NCBI RefSeq assembly: GCF_025148125.1
Contig: NZ_CP102267.1
Coordinates: 3,730,501-3,794,500 of the forward strand
DNA length: 64,000 nt
Reading direction: 5' to 3'
Source of the DNA: Blautia wexlerae DSM 19850
Lineage (GTDB): Bacteria > Bacillota > Clostridia > Lachnospirales > Lachnospiraceae
Shown: positions 28,567 through 36,692 of the stretch, piece by piece
Position numbering within the stretch: the stretch's first letter is position 1
How the letters are laid out: each line of letters begins with the position of its first letter
Program-made: the position numbers and the translations under genes
The notes under the pieces: generated by a model
Seen by the model: only the letters and a program-made list of their open reading frames with translations
Databases searched by the model: none
Told to the model about the DNA's origin: nothing

Positions 28567-30528
28567 TTACGCCGGATGATACGTAGCCACAACCTTCTGT
28601 ACTCTCTCCTTCACATCATCCTTATTCTTATAAGCCGCCTCCAGCAACCCATCCAGTTCTTCCAAAAACTCCTCCACATCAAACGGAATCGGGCACCCAA
28701 TATGTATCAGATCATTCTTCGTCTTCTTCAACCCTTCCTCCGCCATCAGTTTCTCCTCATACAGCTTCTCTCCAGGTCTCAATCCGCTATAAACAATCTT
28801 AATATCCACATCCGGCTTATACCCCGACAACCTGATCAGATTCCTAGCCAACGTATCAATCTTCACCGGCTCGCCCATATCCAGCACGAATATCTCTCCG
28901 CCCTTCGCATAGGTTCCTGCCAGCAGCACCAGACTCACCGCCTCCGGAATCGTCATAAAATACCTGATAATATCTGGATGTGTAACCGTAACCGGTCCAC
29001 CTGCCTCAATCTGTTTCTTAAAGAGCGGAATAACCGATCCGTTACTTCCTAACACATTTCCAAACCGGACTGCCACGAATTCCGTCTGGGCGTTCTTTAA
29101 TCCTTCTGCCACTTTCGGATCCACGATCACGTCATCCATACCATGAGTGAAGAGCTGCGGAATCTCATTCGCTTTTCCTTCTTTAATCTTATAGTCAAAA
29201 GCCTGAATGATCATTTCACACAAACGCTTGGATGCTCCCATAATGTTGGTTGGGTTTACCGCTTTATCTGTGCTGATCAGCACAAATCTCTTACATCCAT
29301 GTGCCATCGCTGCATATGCAGTCTTATAAGTTCCCATCGCATTATTTTTAATTGCTTCACATGGACTGTCTTCCATAAGAGGTACATGCTTATGCGCCGC
29401 TGCGTGATATACGATCTCCGGTCTGTATTCATCGAATACTTTGAATATCTTTCTGCTGTCACGAACGGATCCAATAATCGTATCCAGTTTCAGATCCGGA
29501 TATTTCTTCCGTAATTCCTGCTGAATGTCATACGCGTTGTTTTCATAAATATCGAACAAAATCAGATGTTTCGGATTGTGTGCCGCGATCTGTCTTGCAA
29601 GCTCAGATCCGATAGAACCAACACCTGTAACCAGAACCACTTTTCCTGTGATATACCGGAATACTTCATCCATATCCGTCTTAATCGGATCTCTTCCAAG
29701 CAAGTCTTCAATCTGAACAGGTTTCATCTTGCTTACGGATACTTCACCGGTATAAAGCTGATACATTCCCGGAAGGTTCATCAGTTCGCAACCTGTCTCA
29801 TTGCAGATTCTGAGGATTTCTCTTTTATCCTCCGGTTTTGCGCTTGGAATGGCGACATAAATTTTCTCAATTCCAAACTTCGCTACCGCTTCCATGATAT
29901 TCTCTCTACCGCCGAATACCGGAACATCATCTATGTATCTGCCCCATTTATTTGGATTATCATCAATGAAGCAGTAAACTCTCTCACTTGTCTCTTTGGC
30001 ATGTTTAATATCGCGAAAGATCATCTGACCTGCACTTCCTGCGCCGATCAGCATGACTCTCTTCTCATATGCTGCGTCTGTATTTCTCTTTCCCCTAATC
30101 AGCAGGATAAAGCGGTATGCAAACCGGATTCCCAGTGTCAGACAGAACTGAATGATAATACCGAACGCATAATAGGAAATCGGCATTCTGTGTATACATG
30201 CATTCACTACAATTAAATGAACGACTCCTGTAAATACCGTTCCCATAATCACACGGATCAGTTCTGCATAACTTGCGAAACGCCAGATACTCTTATAAAG
30301 ACGCAGAAACCAGAATACCACTACGCAGAATATTGCATAAATCCATGCTGTGTGAAAATATGTCTGCAGATAGTCTTTCTGGATTCCGCCAAATTTACAG
30401 TCAAACCGAATCCACAGTGCTGCAAAATATGACACCAGAATCGCTGTAAAGTCATATACCATCAATAACAGGGATACGATTTCCCAGTGTTCCAGTTTTT
30501 TCTTCATCTTTGTCATACTGTTACTCAT
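28567..30528 (-). CDS. Nucleoside-diphosphate sugar 4,6-dehydratase (CapD/PglF-like, membrane-bound)
   Basis: 653 residues. Four N-terminal membrane helices (about 15-120) are followed by a nucleotide-binding CoA-like domain (RVMLIGAGSAGQMIFRDIKH) and the SDR catalytic domain with VLVTGVGSIGSELARQIAAH, FVLISTDKAVNPTNIMGASK and RFGNVLGSNGSVIPLFKKQI. Family members convert UDP-GlcNAc to the 4-keto-6-deoxy intermediate, the entry to bacillosamine, FucNAc or QuiNAc sugars. Cotranscribed with the acyltransferase genes downstream and 37 bp after the helicase gene. GGAGAAATACAA before the ATG supports the start. Confidence 0.9.
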   Translation of the reverse strand: MSNSMTKMKKKLEHWEIVSLLLMVYDFTAILVSYFAALWIRFDCKFGGIQKDYLQTYFHTAWIYAIFCVVVFWFLRLYKSIWRFASYAELIRVIMGTVFTGVVHLIVVNACIHRMPISYYAFGIIIQFCLTLGIRFAYRFILLIRGKRNTDAAYEKRVMLIGAGSAGQMIFRDIKHAKETSERVYCFIDDNPNKWGRYIDDVPVFGGRENIMEAVAKFGIEKIYVAIPSAKPEDKREILRICNETGCELMNLPGMYQLYTGEVSVSKMKPVQIEDLLGRDPIKTDMDEVFRYITGKVVLVTGVGSIGSELARQIAAHNPKHLILFDIYENNAYDIQQELRKKYPDLKLDTIIGSVRDSRKIFKVFDEYRPEIVYHAAAHKHVPLMEDSPCEAIKNNAMGTYKTAYAAMAHGCKRFVLISTDKAVNPTNIMGASKRLCEMIIQAFDYKIKEGKANEIPQLFTHGMDDVIVDPKVAEGLKNAQTEFVAVRFGNVLGSNGSVIPLFKKQIEAGGPVTVTHPDIIRYFMTIPEAVSLVLLAGTYAKGGEIFVLDMGEPVKIDTLARNLIRLSGYKPDVDIKIVYSGLRPGEKLYEEKLMAEEGLKKTKNDLIHIGCPIPFDVEEFLEELDGLLEAAYKNKDDVKERVQKVVATYHPA

Positions 30529-30565
30529 TTGTATTTCTCCATATTTTTCTTTTTATTTGTCCTTT

Positions 30566-32650
30566 TTATTTCCAGTCCATCCCAATGCTGTCCAACTGCC
30601 TAATCCTATGTTCATCCAACACCATCCCGCTCCCCTCAGGATGTTTCCTCTTCGCCCGTATATTCGAGATCCACCTCCCCAGCTTCACTCCATTCACACT
30701 ATACGAAACCGGCACATTCAGATTCCCATATTCCTCATAGTAATCTTTCGCCAGCGAATACTTCTCATTCCACTGTCTGACAGTCTTCTTCTCCGTCTTA
30801 AAACCAATCTCCCTAAGCCGTTCCAACTGTCTCTCTTCCAATGAACTCCGACATGCATTTTTCTCACCAAACTGGCTCCCAATCTCCGCGAGCCATCTTC
30901 CCAGCGGCACCCCATTCTCCGTCACATACTTCACCGGAACCTCCAACTCCCCATGCTCCAGATAATACCTTTGTGCCTCCCGGAAGTACTCTTCCCATTT
31001 CTCCCCATTCCGGTCCCAAATCATCCCTAACTTCTCTAACTCTCCCTGCTGTTCCTTCGTCAGCGCCTGATCCAGTCCCTTATTCTTCACCTTCGTCCTC
31101 AAATTACAGACCCATCTCCCAAGCCTGAACCCATTCTCCGTCACATATCTAGCCTTAACATCCAGATTCCCATGCTCCTCAAAATAAGCCTGCAATTCTC
31201 TCAACGCCTCATTCCAGCTCTGGTCCTTACTGTCCCAGACCATCCCGATCTCATCCAGCTTCCTGACCTTCTCCTCACTCAGATTCCCGTTCACCGAACC
31301 CGCACGGACCCTGCGCTGCGTCTGAATCCAGCTTCCAAGCGTAAGCCCTGTCTGCGTCAGATAACTCTTCGGAACTTTCAGATTCCCTTTCTCCCGGTAA
31401 TACTGCCTTGCGGCAATATAATAGGTTTCCCAGGCGGAACTTAAATTCGTCTGCAGTTTCTGGAAAAGCATCCTGCAGTCCTTCGTCTCATCCGTAATGT
31501 GGAAACGCTCACTAAAGCGGAACCCCTTCCCATACGTCGTCGGAAACAGCACAAATGCTTCTTCCATTTCTTTCTTCAGACAGTCAATACAAGAAAGGCT
31601 GTCAAAATTATTAACCAGGTCAAAAATAACCGGTGTCTTCCCGCTGCCCGCTGACAATGCACGCCCGATCTGCTGAAGATAAATGATCGGCGACACCGTC
31701 GGACGCAGAAGAATCACACCGTCCACATCATCCACATGAACCCCTTCATTGAGCATATCAATGCAGAAAAGAAGCTTCAGATGTGCACTGTTATCCTTCT
31801 TAAATTCCCTGAATTCTCTGTCTGTAGCAGTATCGTTATAAAACGCTGTATAGATCCGCGGCTCACGGTCTACCCGGCGAAACCACGTACTGACCTGCCC
31901 TTTCATTTCGTCCATATGTTCTTTACCGGAACAAAAGACGATATATTTTCCATTTTTCTTTTCCATGTGCTTCTCAAACACAATGTCCAGCCCCTCTGCC
32001 TGTTCCAGTGCGCGGCGCAGCTGCTCAAGCAGTTTCTGGTTCTCTGTGATGAGGCCCTGATTCGATAACGCCTGGATTCTTTTCTTTAACTGATCCAGTT
32101 CTTTCTTATATGAATACATGGCTATCACATATTTCGGTTCCGGGAGTATTCCCCGGACGATAGCTTCTCCGAGTGTCATCTCGGATGCGATCTTTCCATC
32201 AAAAATCTCCTCTGCCATATTTCTCTGGTTGTCCAGATAGCGGATATTGGTCGCAGACAGCCCGAGTCTCTTCGCATTTGGACAGGCGTTCAGAAGCTTC
32301 CTGACGCTTTTGCCCCATTCTGCGGCACCACAGCGATGAAATTCATCCAGGATGATGTAATCCGGATGCAGGGTTTCAATGCTGTCTTCGTTCTTCATCA
32401 GACGGCTGTAGGACATGAATTGGATGTTATCGAATTCCATTCCGAGGTTCTCCAGCTGTGTCTGATAGATATATTCACTTGGTGAAAGCCATAGGAATTT
32501 CTCTGATGGATGTTCCTCTGCCAGCTTAAATGCGATCAGGGATTTCCCTGTGCCTGTAGGGTGGATGACTGCTGCCATTTTCTCCCGCTCAAGCATGGCG
32601 GTAACTGAGTTATATGCTTCCTGATTGTGTTTGAAAAGATGTATGCTCAT
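30566..32650 (-). CDS. DEAD/DEAH-box helicase with four C-terminal helicase-associated (HA) repeats
   Basis: 694 residues. Superfamily 2 motor: Walker A PTGTGKS (31-37), DEFH box (102-105), LGLSATN, and a second RecA-like domain with QIGRALSAGSGKTPVIFD. From about residue 420 to the end there are four HA-domain repeats of about 65-70 residues, each built around W...YY.E.GNL.VP..Y...G..LGRW and ending in a LD.IGM.W-like turn. HA repeats are small helical domains thought to bind nucleic acid. It is the first gene under the invertible promoter and precedes all EPS genes; no known role in EPS assembly exists. A role in transcription of the long operon or in defence is possible. GGAGGAATACCGAA supports the start. 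Confidence 0.87.
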   Translation of the reverse strand: MSIHLFKHNQEAYNSVTAMLEREKMAAVIHPTGTGKSLIAFKLAEEHPSEKFLWLSPSEYIYQTQLENLGMEFDNIQFMSYSRLMKNEDSIETLHPDYIILDEFHRCGAAEWGKSVRKLLNACPNAKRLGLSATNIRYLDNQRNMAEEIFDGKIASEMTLGEAIVRGILPEPKYVIAMYSYKKELDQLKKRIQALSNQGLITENQKLLEQLRRALEQAEGLDIVFEKHMEKKNGKYIVFCSGKEHMDEMKGQVSTWFRRVDREPRIYTAFYNDTATDREFREFKKDNSAHLKLLFCIDMLNEGVHVDDVDGVILLRPTVSPIIYLQQIGRALSAGSGKTPVIFDLVNNFDSLSCIDCLKKEMEEAFVLFPTTYGKGFRFSERFHITDETKDCRMLFQKLQTNLSSAWETYYIAARQYYREKGNLKVPKSYLTQTGLTLGSWIQTQRRVRAGSVNGNLSEEKVRKLDEIGMVWDSKDQSWNEALRELQAYFEEHGNLDVKARYVTENGFRLGRWVCNLRTKVKNKGLDQALTKEQQGELEKLGMIWDRNGEKWEEYFREAQRYYLEHGELEVPVKYVTENGVPLGRWLAEIGSQFGEKNACRSSLEERQLERLREIGFKTEKKTVRQWNEKYSLAKDYYEEYGNLNVPVSYSVNGVKLGRWISNIRAKRKHPEGSGMVLDEHRIRQLDSIGMDWK

Positions 32651-32726
32651 TTCGGTATTCCTCCAAAGTACACAAAAAGAGGAATTCAGATTTCGCAGAT
32701 TGTTTTAATCTGCGAAATGGGCACAT
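32610..32726 (-). other. Possible leader peptide overlapping the inverted repeat and helicase start
   Basis: A 38-codon frame from ATG 32726, with GGGGAGG nine bases upstream (32736-32742), reads through the whole left inverted repeat and 41 bases into the helicase gene in another frame. It lies within the mRNA expected from the outward promoter. Its translation would pass through the palindrome hairpin and end after the helicase start, so it could couple or attenuate translation. No homologue is recognised; this may be chance. Confidence 0.3.
32688..32724 (+). repeat. Left inverted repeat (37 bp) of the invertible segment
   Basis: Begins AGATTTCGCAGATTGTTTTA and ends GAAATGGGCAC. It is the exact reverse complement of 34113-34149. 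The inner part ATTTCGCAGATT-GTTTT-AATCTGCGAAAT is itself a palindrome with 12-bp arms, as expected for a site bound by a pair of tyrosine recombinase monomers with the GTTTT centre as possible crossover region. No T run follows, so it is not a terminator. Confidence 0.9.
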
Positions 32727-32770
32727 ACGCGCCAACCTCCCCAATTTTATTAAATTTCTTATCAAATCAC

Positions 32771-32806
32771 TGCTAATATAATATGCTGAATAAGTCATTT
32801 TGTCAA
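32771..32806 (-). promoter_or_regulatory. Outward promoter of the switch, reading into the helicase-EPS operon
   Basis: On the minus strand TTGACA (32801-32806) and TATTAT (32778-32783) are separated by exactly 17 bp, close to the sigma-70/SigA consensus; start of RNA expected near 32771. The transcript would cross the left inverted repeat and reach the helicase start at 32650 with no terminator between. No comparably good promoter is seen elsewhere upstream of the EPS operon. Confidence 0.8.
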
Positions 32807-32951
32807 TAAATGGCGATTTATTTAGTTCATTATAACATAAACTGACCAATTTATTTAGTGCTTTTTGTAAGAAAATCAATCTGACTGCTGGAAAGTATCT
32901 CCATTACGGGTCAGAATCGTGGTCAGGAGCCCTAGAAAGGAGTTTTTTATT

Positions 32952-34088
32952 TTGGCAAGACGAGGAGAAAACATACGAAAAAGAAGTGACGGCAGATGGG
33001 AAGGCCGATATCTGATCCATATAAATGGAAGCAAAAAATATCGTTCCGTATATGCCCCTTCTTATAATGAAGTAAAACAGAAACTCTTTAACAGCAAGAA
33101 AGAATCTGAGATTACTCTGCTCTCCCAAAAAGAGCAGACAGCTCCCCTAAACGCCAGTGCTGATATGAGTCTTGATGAAATCGGTCAGTTGTGGCTTATT
33201 TATATTAAGGATAATCGCAAGTACTCCACCTACAGAAAATATGCCAACATCTATGATATGCATATCCAGGATATTTTTGGCAGTCTGACAGCAGACGAAA
33301 TCAGCCTGGAAATCATAGAGAAAGCCCTGCCAAAGGAGATGTCCGCCAGTCTATATAAAAGTATCTACTGTGTACTGAATCAGATTTTATCTTATGGAAA
33401 CCGATACTGCGGCACTCCGAAAATTCATTTAAAAACAGAAAAGCTGCGGACAGTTCCCAAACCTGTGCAGACAATAAACGCTACGGACCAGCAGAAGCTA
33501 TGCCGCTATCTGCTCTCAGATCTTGATTCATGCAAGCTTGGCATTCTGATATGCCTGTATATGGGACTGAGACTCGGGGAAATCTGTGCCTTAAAATGGG
33601 AAGATATCGATTTCCAGAGAAAAACGATTCATATTAACAGGACTGTCCAAAGAATTCAGGTCGGGCAGGGGGATCAGAAAACGATTCTGTATGAAGGACC
33701 GCCCAAAACGCTCTGCTCTGTCCGTGAGATCCCGATTCCGGAATTTCTCTTTCCACTTCTTCTCTCTTGTAAGGATGAGGGGGGTTATGTGTTGAATAAA
33801 TTTTCCCCGATGGAACCACGTACTTACCAGTATAAGTTTTATTCTTATCTGAATAAAGCATATATAAAGAAGTCTCACTTTCACGCACTGCGCCATACAT
33901 TTGCGACAAACTGTATCAGCAATGGGGCTGATGTCAAGAGTGTCAGCGAAATGCTTGGCCATTCTAATGTAAATATCACTTTGAATAAATATGTCCATCC
34001 ATCTATGGATACCAAGCGGAACATTCTGGATTCGCTTTCTTCTATCTCATCTATAAATGGTCAGATCAGTGGTCGGATCATTTCTTAA
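32952..34088 (+). CDS. Tyrosine recombinase (site-specific integrase) inside the invertible segment
   Basis: 378 residues from a TTG at 32952 preceded by AAAGGAG; the frame is open further to a GTG at 32919 without a ribosome site. An N-terminal arm-binding-like domain (RRGENIRKRSDGRWEGRY) and a core-binding SAM-like domain (about 70-150) are followed by the catalytic domain with Arg207 (GLRLGE), His311/Arg314 (HALRHTFAT), His337 (LGHSN) and the nucleophile Tyr347 (NKYVHP). All catalytic residues are present. The gene lies between two perfect inverted repeats, so the obvious job is inversion of this segment rather than integration; no excisionase or phage genes are near. Confidence 0.88.
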   Translation: MARRGENIRKRSDGRWEGRYLIHINGSKKYRSVYAPSYNEVKQKLFNSKKESEITLLSQKEQTAPLNASADMSLDEIGQLWLIYIKDNRKYSTYRKYANIYDMHIQDIFGSLTADEISLEIIEKALPKEMSASLYKSIYCVLNQILSYGNRYCGTPKIHLKTEKLRTVPKPVQTINATDQQKLCRYLLSDLDSCKLGILICLYMGLRLGEICALKWEDIDFQRKTIHINRTVQRIQVGQGDQKTILYEGPPKTLCSVREIPIPEFLFPLLLSCKDEGGYVLNKFSPMEPRTYQYKFYSYLNKAYIKKSHFHALRHTFATNCISNGADVKSVSEMLGHSNVNITLNKYVHPSMDTKRNILDSLSSISSINGQISGRIIS

Positions 34089-34112
34089 TCTTTGATCTCA
34101 TGCACGTTTCCG

Positions 34113-34149
34113 GTGCCCATTTCGCAGATTAAAACAATCTGCGAAATCT
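34113..34149 (-). repeat. Right inverted repeat (37 bp) of the invertible segment
   Basis: Exact reverse complement of 32688-32724, starting GTGCCCATTTCGCAGATTAA 25 bp after the recombinase stop. Homology stops abruptly on both sides, which fits recombination sites rather than an old duplication. Confidence 0.9.
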
Positions 34150-34163
34150 CTGTACGTGAGTAG

Positions 34164-34201
34164 TCCATCCGGCGTTTTTTAGATGCGCGGATGGATTTTT
34201 T
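34164..34201 (+). terminator. Terminator just outside the switch
   Basis: Stem TCCATCCG/CGGATGGA followed by six T residues. It is placed 15 bp right of the right inverted repeat. It would end recombinase transcripts now and would stop the outward promoter if the segment were inverted. A second hairpin, ACCCGCT/AGCGGGT at 34339-34385 with T residues after it, lies further on. Confidence 0.8.
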
Positions 34202-34535
34202 CTCTGTTGTTATAGAACTATTTGTTCTTTTTATTATATTATACTCTGCTCTTTCACGCAAGTAAAATATCAGACAGTTATCGTTCTATCGTTCTTGCCA
34301 TGGACATGCTTTCTAAAATATCTCTGTATAAATAAAATACCCGCTACAAAAGATATTATACATATCTGTCCGCAGCGGGTGTTTTATAAATTTTCGAAAA
34401 TCACATCGGATCATCCGGATGATTGTCGATTTATGTTTGAAATCAAAGCAAAAATATCACATTATTTGATAATATTGTTTGAATATATTTTGAAATAAGT
34501 ATATACTAATAGAAAATGAATTTGGAGGGATAATT
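34202..34535 (+). promoter_or_regulatory. Gap with second hairpin and RloA promoter
   Basis: No gene. The bidirectional hairpin ACCCGCT/AGCGGGT is at 34339-34380. A likely promoter for the following pair is TTTGAA 34478-34483, an 18-bp spacer and TATACT 34502-34507, followed by TTTGGAGGGATAATT before the RloA ATG. Confidence 0.55.
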
Positions 34536-35834
34536 ATGCTGATAGAATTCAGGTTCAAGAATTATAGATCATTTCGTGATGAGGCAACGCTATCTATGGA
34601 AGCAACGGGGCTTGGCCCCTTCAAAAAGAGCTTGATTTCATATGGTTCGTTGAACTTATTACCGAGCGTTGCTATATATGGAAAAAATGGTGGAGGTAAA
34701 AGTAATGTAATTCGGGCGTTTTGGCTGGCTGTGCAATTCATTAAAAATGCGCAAAGAACACAGCACGAAAACGCAAAAATACCAGTAATACCATTTGCTT
34801 TAAATGATTATTCTGAAGATGAACCAACAGAATTTGAATTCATCTATACTTTAGACGGAATTAAATACTGGTATTCCTTTGCCGCAACGAAGGAAAAGAT
34901 ATATAAAGAGTATTTATACCACGCACCAAAGGGACAAAAAGCGTTAGTTTTTAAAAGAGAAAATCAATCATTTATTTTTACAGAAGAAAAGGCAAAGAGA
35001 AAGTTAATCAGCGAAACCGTTGCATCGAATCAGTTGTTCTTTTCGTTGGCTTGTACAATGAATGACGCTATTTGCGCAACTGCAATGAAGTGGTTTCGGG
35101 AATTGCTTTATTTTTCAAGGGATTATTCAGATATTCCTAAACAGCTGTTGGATTATTCTAATGATGCCAATATGCTGCAGGCGATTTCGGATTATGCCAA
35201 AGCTGCGGATCTCGGTATTGAAAGTATGCAATTTGAAATTGACAGTAAGGAAATTAAGGACAATCTAAGTTTTCCCGAGAATATACCAGACGGTATAAAA
35301 GCAGCCTTGATTCAGTTTATGCATATTCTGGCAGATACGTCGAGCAACTCAGAAACAAGATTAAAAATGAATGAGGTTAAAGCAATATCGAAACATCAGG
35401 GTATCAATGCTAATGGAGAAGCGGTTTTATACCCGTTAGAATTATCGGATGAATCAGACGGAACCAGAAAACTCATGTCTATTGCACCTGCAATCGAGTC
35501 AGCACTGAAAAAAGGCGGAGTTCTTATCGTTGATGAAATTGAAAAAGAACTTCATCCAATGTTGGTAGATTTTGTTGTGGCAAAATTCCAGAGTAAGCAG
35601 TCTAACCCAAAAGGAGCGCAGCTTATCTTTACGACTCATAACACGGAACTTATGAATATGGAAATCCTGCGTAAGGATCAGTTGTACTTTGCAGACAAAA
35701 GCAATGAAGATGGGATATCAGAGCTTTATAGTATTAGTGGATTAGGTACCAGAACTACAGAAAATATCAGAAAGGGATATTTGCTTGGTAAATATGGTGC
35801 AACTCCTGATATTGAGATTGAGGAGGTGGAATAA
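34536..35834 (+). CDS. RloA-like AAA15 ATPase (AbiL-like system, first pair)
   Basis: 432 residues of the COG1106/OLD-like ABC-ATPase type. It has N-terminal FRFKNYRSFRDEATLSME, Walker A GKNGGGKS (49-56), a signature-like LSDESDGTRKLM segment, Walker B GGVLIVDEIEKELHP and the H-loop IFTTHNTELMN. Such ATPases sense DNA or phage components and activate a paired effector; with RloB the pair matches AbiLi/AbiLii abortive-infection systems. The RloB gene starts in the stop codon (TAATG), so the two are translationally coupled. Placement beside a phase switch is notable. Confidence 0.87.
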   Translation: MLIEFRFKNYRSFRDEATLSMEATGLGPFKKSLISYGSLNLLPSVAIYGKNGGGKSNVIRAFWLAVQFIKNAQRTQHENAKIPVIPFALNDYSEDEPTEFEFIYTLDGIKYWYSFAATKEKIYKEYLYHAPKGQKALVFKRENQSFIFTEEKAKRKLISETVASNQLFFSLACTMNDAICATAMKWFRELLYFSRDYSDIPKQLLDYSNDANMLQAISDYAKAADLGIESMQFEIDSKEIKDNLSFPENIPDGIKAALIQFMHILADTSSNSETRLKMNEVKAISKHQGINANGEAVLYPLELSDESDGTRKLMSIAPAIESALKKGGVLIVDEIEKELHPMLVDFVVAKFQSKQSNPKGAQLIFTTHNTELMNMEILRKDQLYFADKSNEDGISELYSISGLGTRTTENIRKGYLLGKYGATPDIEIEEVE

Positions 35835-36487
35835 TGCCTCGTAAAGTAAAATCTGCCAAACCACTAATCTATGTATTTTGCGAAGGTGAAAGTGAACAGG
35901 CATACACTGATTATTTAAAAAAGACTTTCTCGGACGTTGCTGTTTTAAAAAGGCCACCAGATACAGGACTGTTTGAGGAAGCAGAAGCAAAGTTTTCAAA
36001 ATCACCCAAATATAAAAACAGCATAGATGTAACAGATGAAATATGGTTTTTTTATGATGTAGAAGAAAAGGATATTTCAAAATGGAATGATAGGTTTACG
36101 ATTATAAAGAAACTTCGTAAATTGAGAAAAAAACAAGGAATACGGGTAAGATTACTAATGACTAGTGGATGTATTGAGTATTGGTTTATGTTGCATTACA
36201 AATACTATACTCCGAAACTCATTACCGTTCCTGAAAAGGAAAAGGTTATTAATGAAGTTAAAAAATTAATCCCAACTTACGTAAAAGGAAATTCTGCGGC
36301 AACAGAGAAGATTGCAGTCAATTATCAAAAAGCAGTAGAAAATTCAAAGAAAACTGTAAAAGCATTATTGCCAGATGGACTGCCGGGAATAGATGATACA
36401 GATGTCAGAAACCAATGGTTAAATACAAAGAGCGTCACATTTTCTAATGTATATGAAGCAATTGAATTTTTACAAAACCAGAATTGA
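35834..36487 (+). CDS. RloB-like effector (AbiL-like system, first pair)
   Basis: 217 residues. It shows the RloB family layout: IYVFCEGESEQAYTDYLKK at the N-terminus (Toprim-like acidic motif CEG-x-SE), EIWFFYDVEEKDISKW in the middle and SGCIEYWFMLHYKYY, the conserved (F/C)E-x-WF-x-LH block. Presumed nuclease-like partner of the upstream ATPase; biochemical activity of the family is poorly known. Starts with ATG overlapping the ATPase stop by one base. Confidence 0.85.
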   Translation: MPRKVKSAKPLIYVFCEGESEQAYTDYLKKTFSDVAVLKRPPDTGLFEEAEAKFSKSPKYKNSIDVTDEIWFFYDVEEKDISKWNDRFTIIKKLRKLRKKQGIRVRLLMTSGCIEYWFMLHYKYYTPKLITVPEKEKVINEVKKLIPTYVKGNSAATEKIAVNYQKAVENSKKTVKALLPDGLPGIDDTDVRNQWLNTKSVTFSNVYEAIEFLQNQN

Positions 36488-36603
36488 TAAATATGATGGA
36501 TCTATAGCACTTTACTATAATCATCAGCATGTCTCCCTCGAAAAAATGTACGATTTTGGCGAAGAAGAATTTTATCTCTTCTAAATCAGTATCGTCTATA
36601 AGT

Positions 36604-36658
36604 AAAAAGAGCTGTCCGCCCCGAATGCAGATTTCTGCATCCGAAATTCAGACAGCTC
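36604..36658 (-). terminator. Terminator after metF
   Basis: On the minus strand AGCTGTCTGAATTTCGGATG folds back on a partner ending GGACAGCTCTTTTT. The inner stem GGATGCA/TGCATTC and the closing AGCTGTC/GACAGCT match the hairpin at 6282-6333. It ends the rnfC2-metV-metF transcript. Confidence 0.8.
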
Positions 36659-36692
36659 TCTGAATTACTCAGATAGAGTAATATTTAATTTC

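Larger units (their letters stand above)
32688..34149. other. Putative invertible DNA segment (phase-variation switch) carrying its own recombinase
   Basis: 1462 bp between perfect 37-bp inverted repeats. It contains one tyrosine recombinase gene and an outward-facing promoter. Orientation decides whether the promoter drives the helicase-EPS operon on the left (present state) or points right at the terminator at 34164-34201. Invertible promoters with nearby tyrosine recombinases are known for capsule and fimbria genes in gut bacteria; having the recombinase inside the flipped DNA is less usual. Inversion itself is inferred from the structure. Confidence 0.8.

Noticed and set aside
30566..31450. 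Periodic sequence in the helicase gene considered as a repeat array or CRISPR
   Set aside because: The period is about 200 bp and diverged, and it translates into four HA protein domains; no short identical repeats with spacers are present anywhere in the window.
32690..32717. Hairpin TTTCGCAGATT/AATCTGCGAAA considered as a terminator
   Set aside because: No T run on either strand, and the identical sequence is repeated in inverted orientation 1.4 kb away as a recombination site.
32919..34088. Recombinase considered as the integrase of a phage or ICE
   Set aside because: No excisionase, phage or transfer gene is near it, and perfect inverted (not direct) repeats flank it on both sides.
36488..36600. 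Possible C-terminal coding remnant (NHQHVSLEKMYDFGEEEF) after RloB
   Set aside because: About 23 codons only, no start or recognised family; not enough to call a gene.
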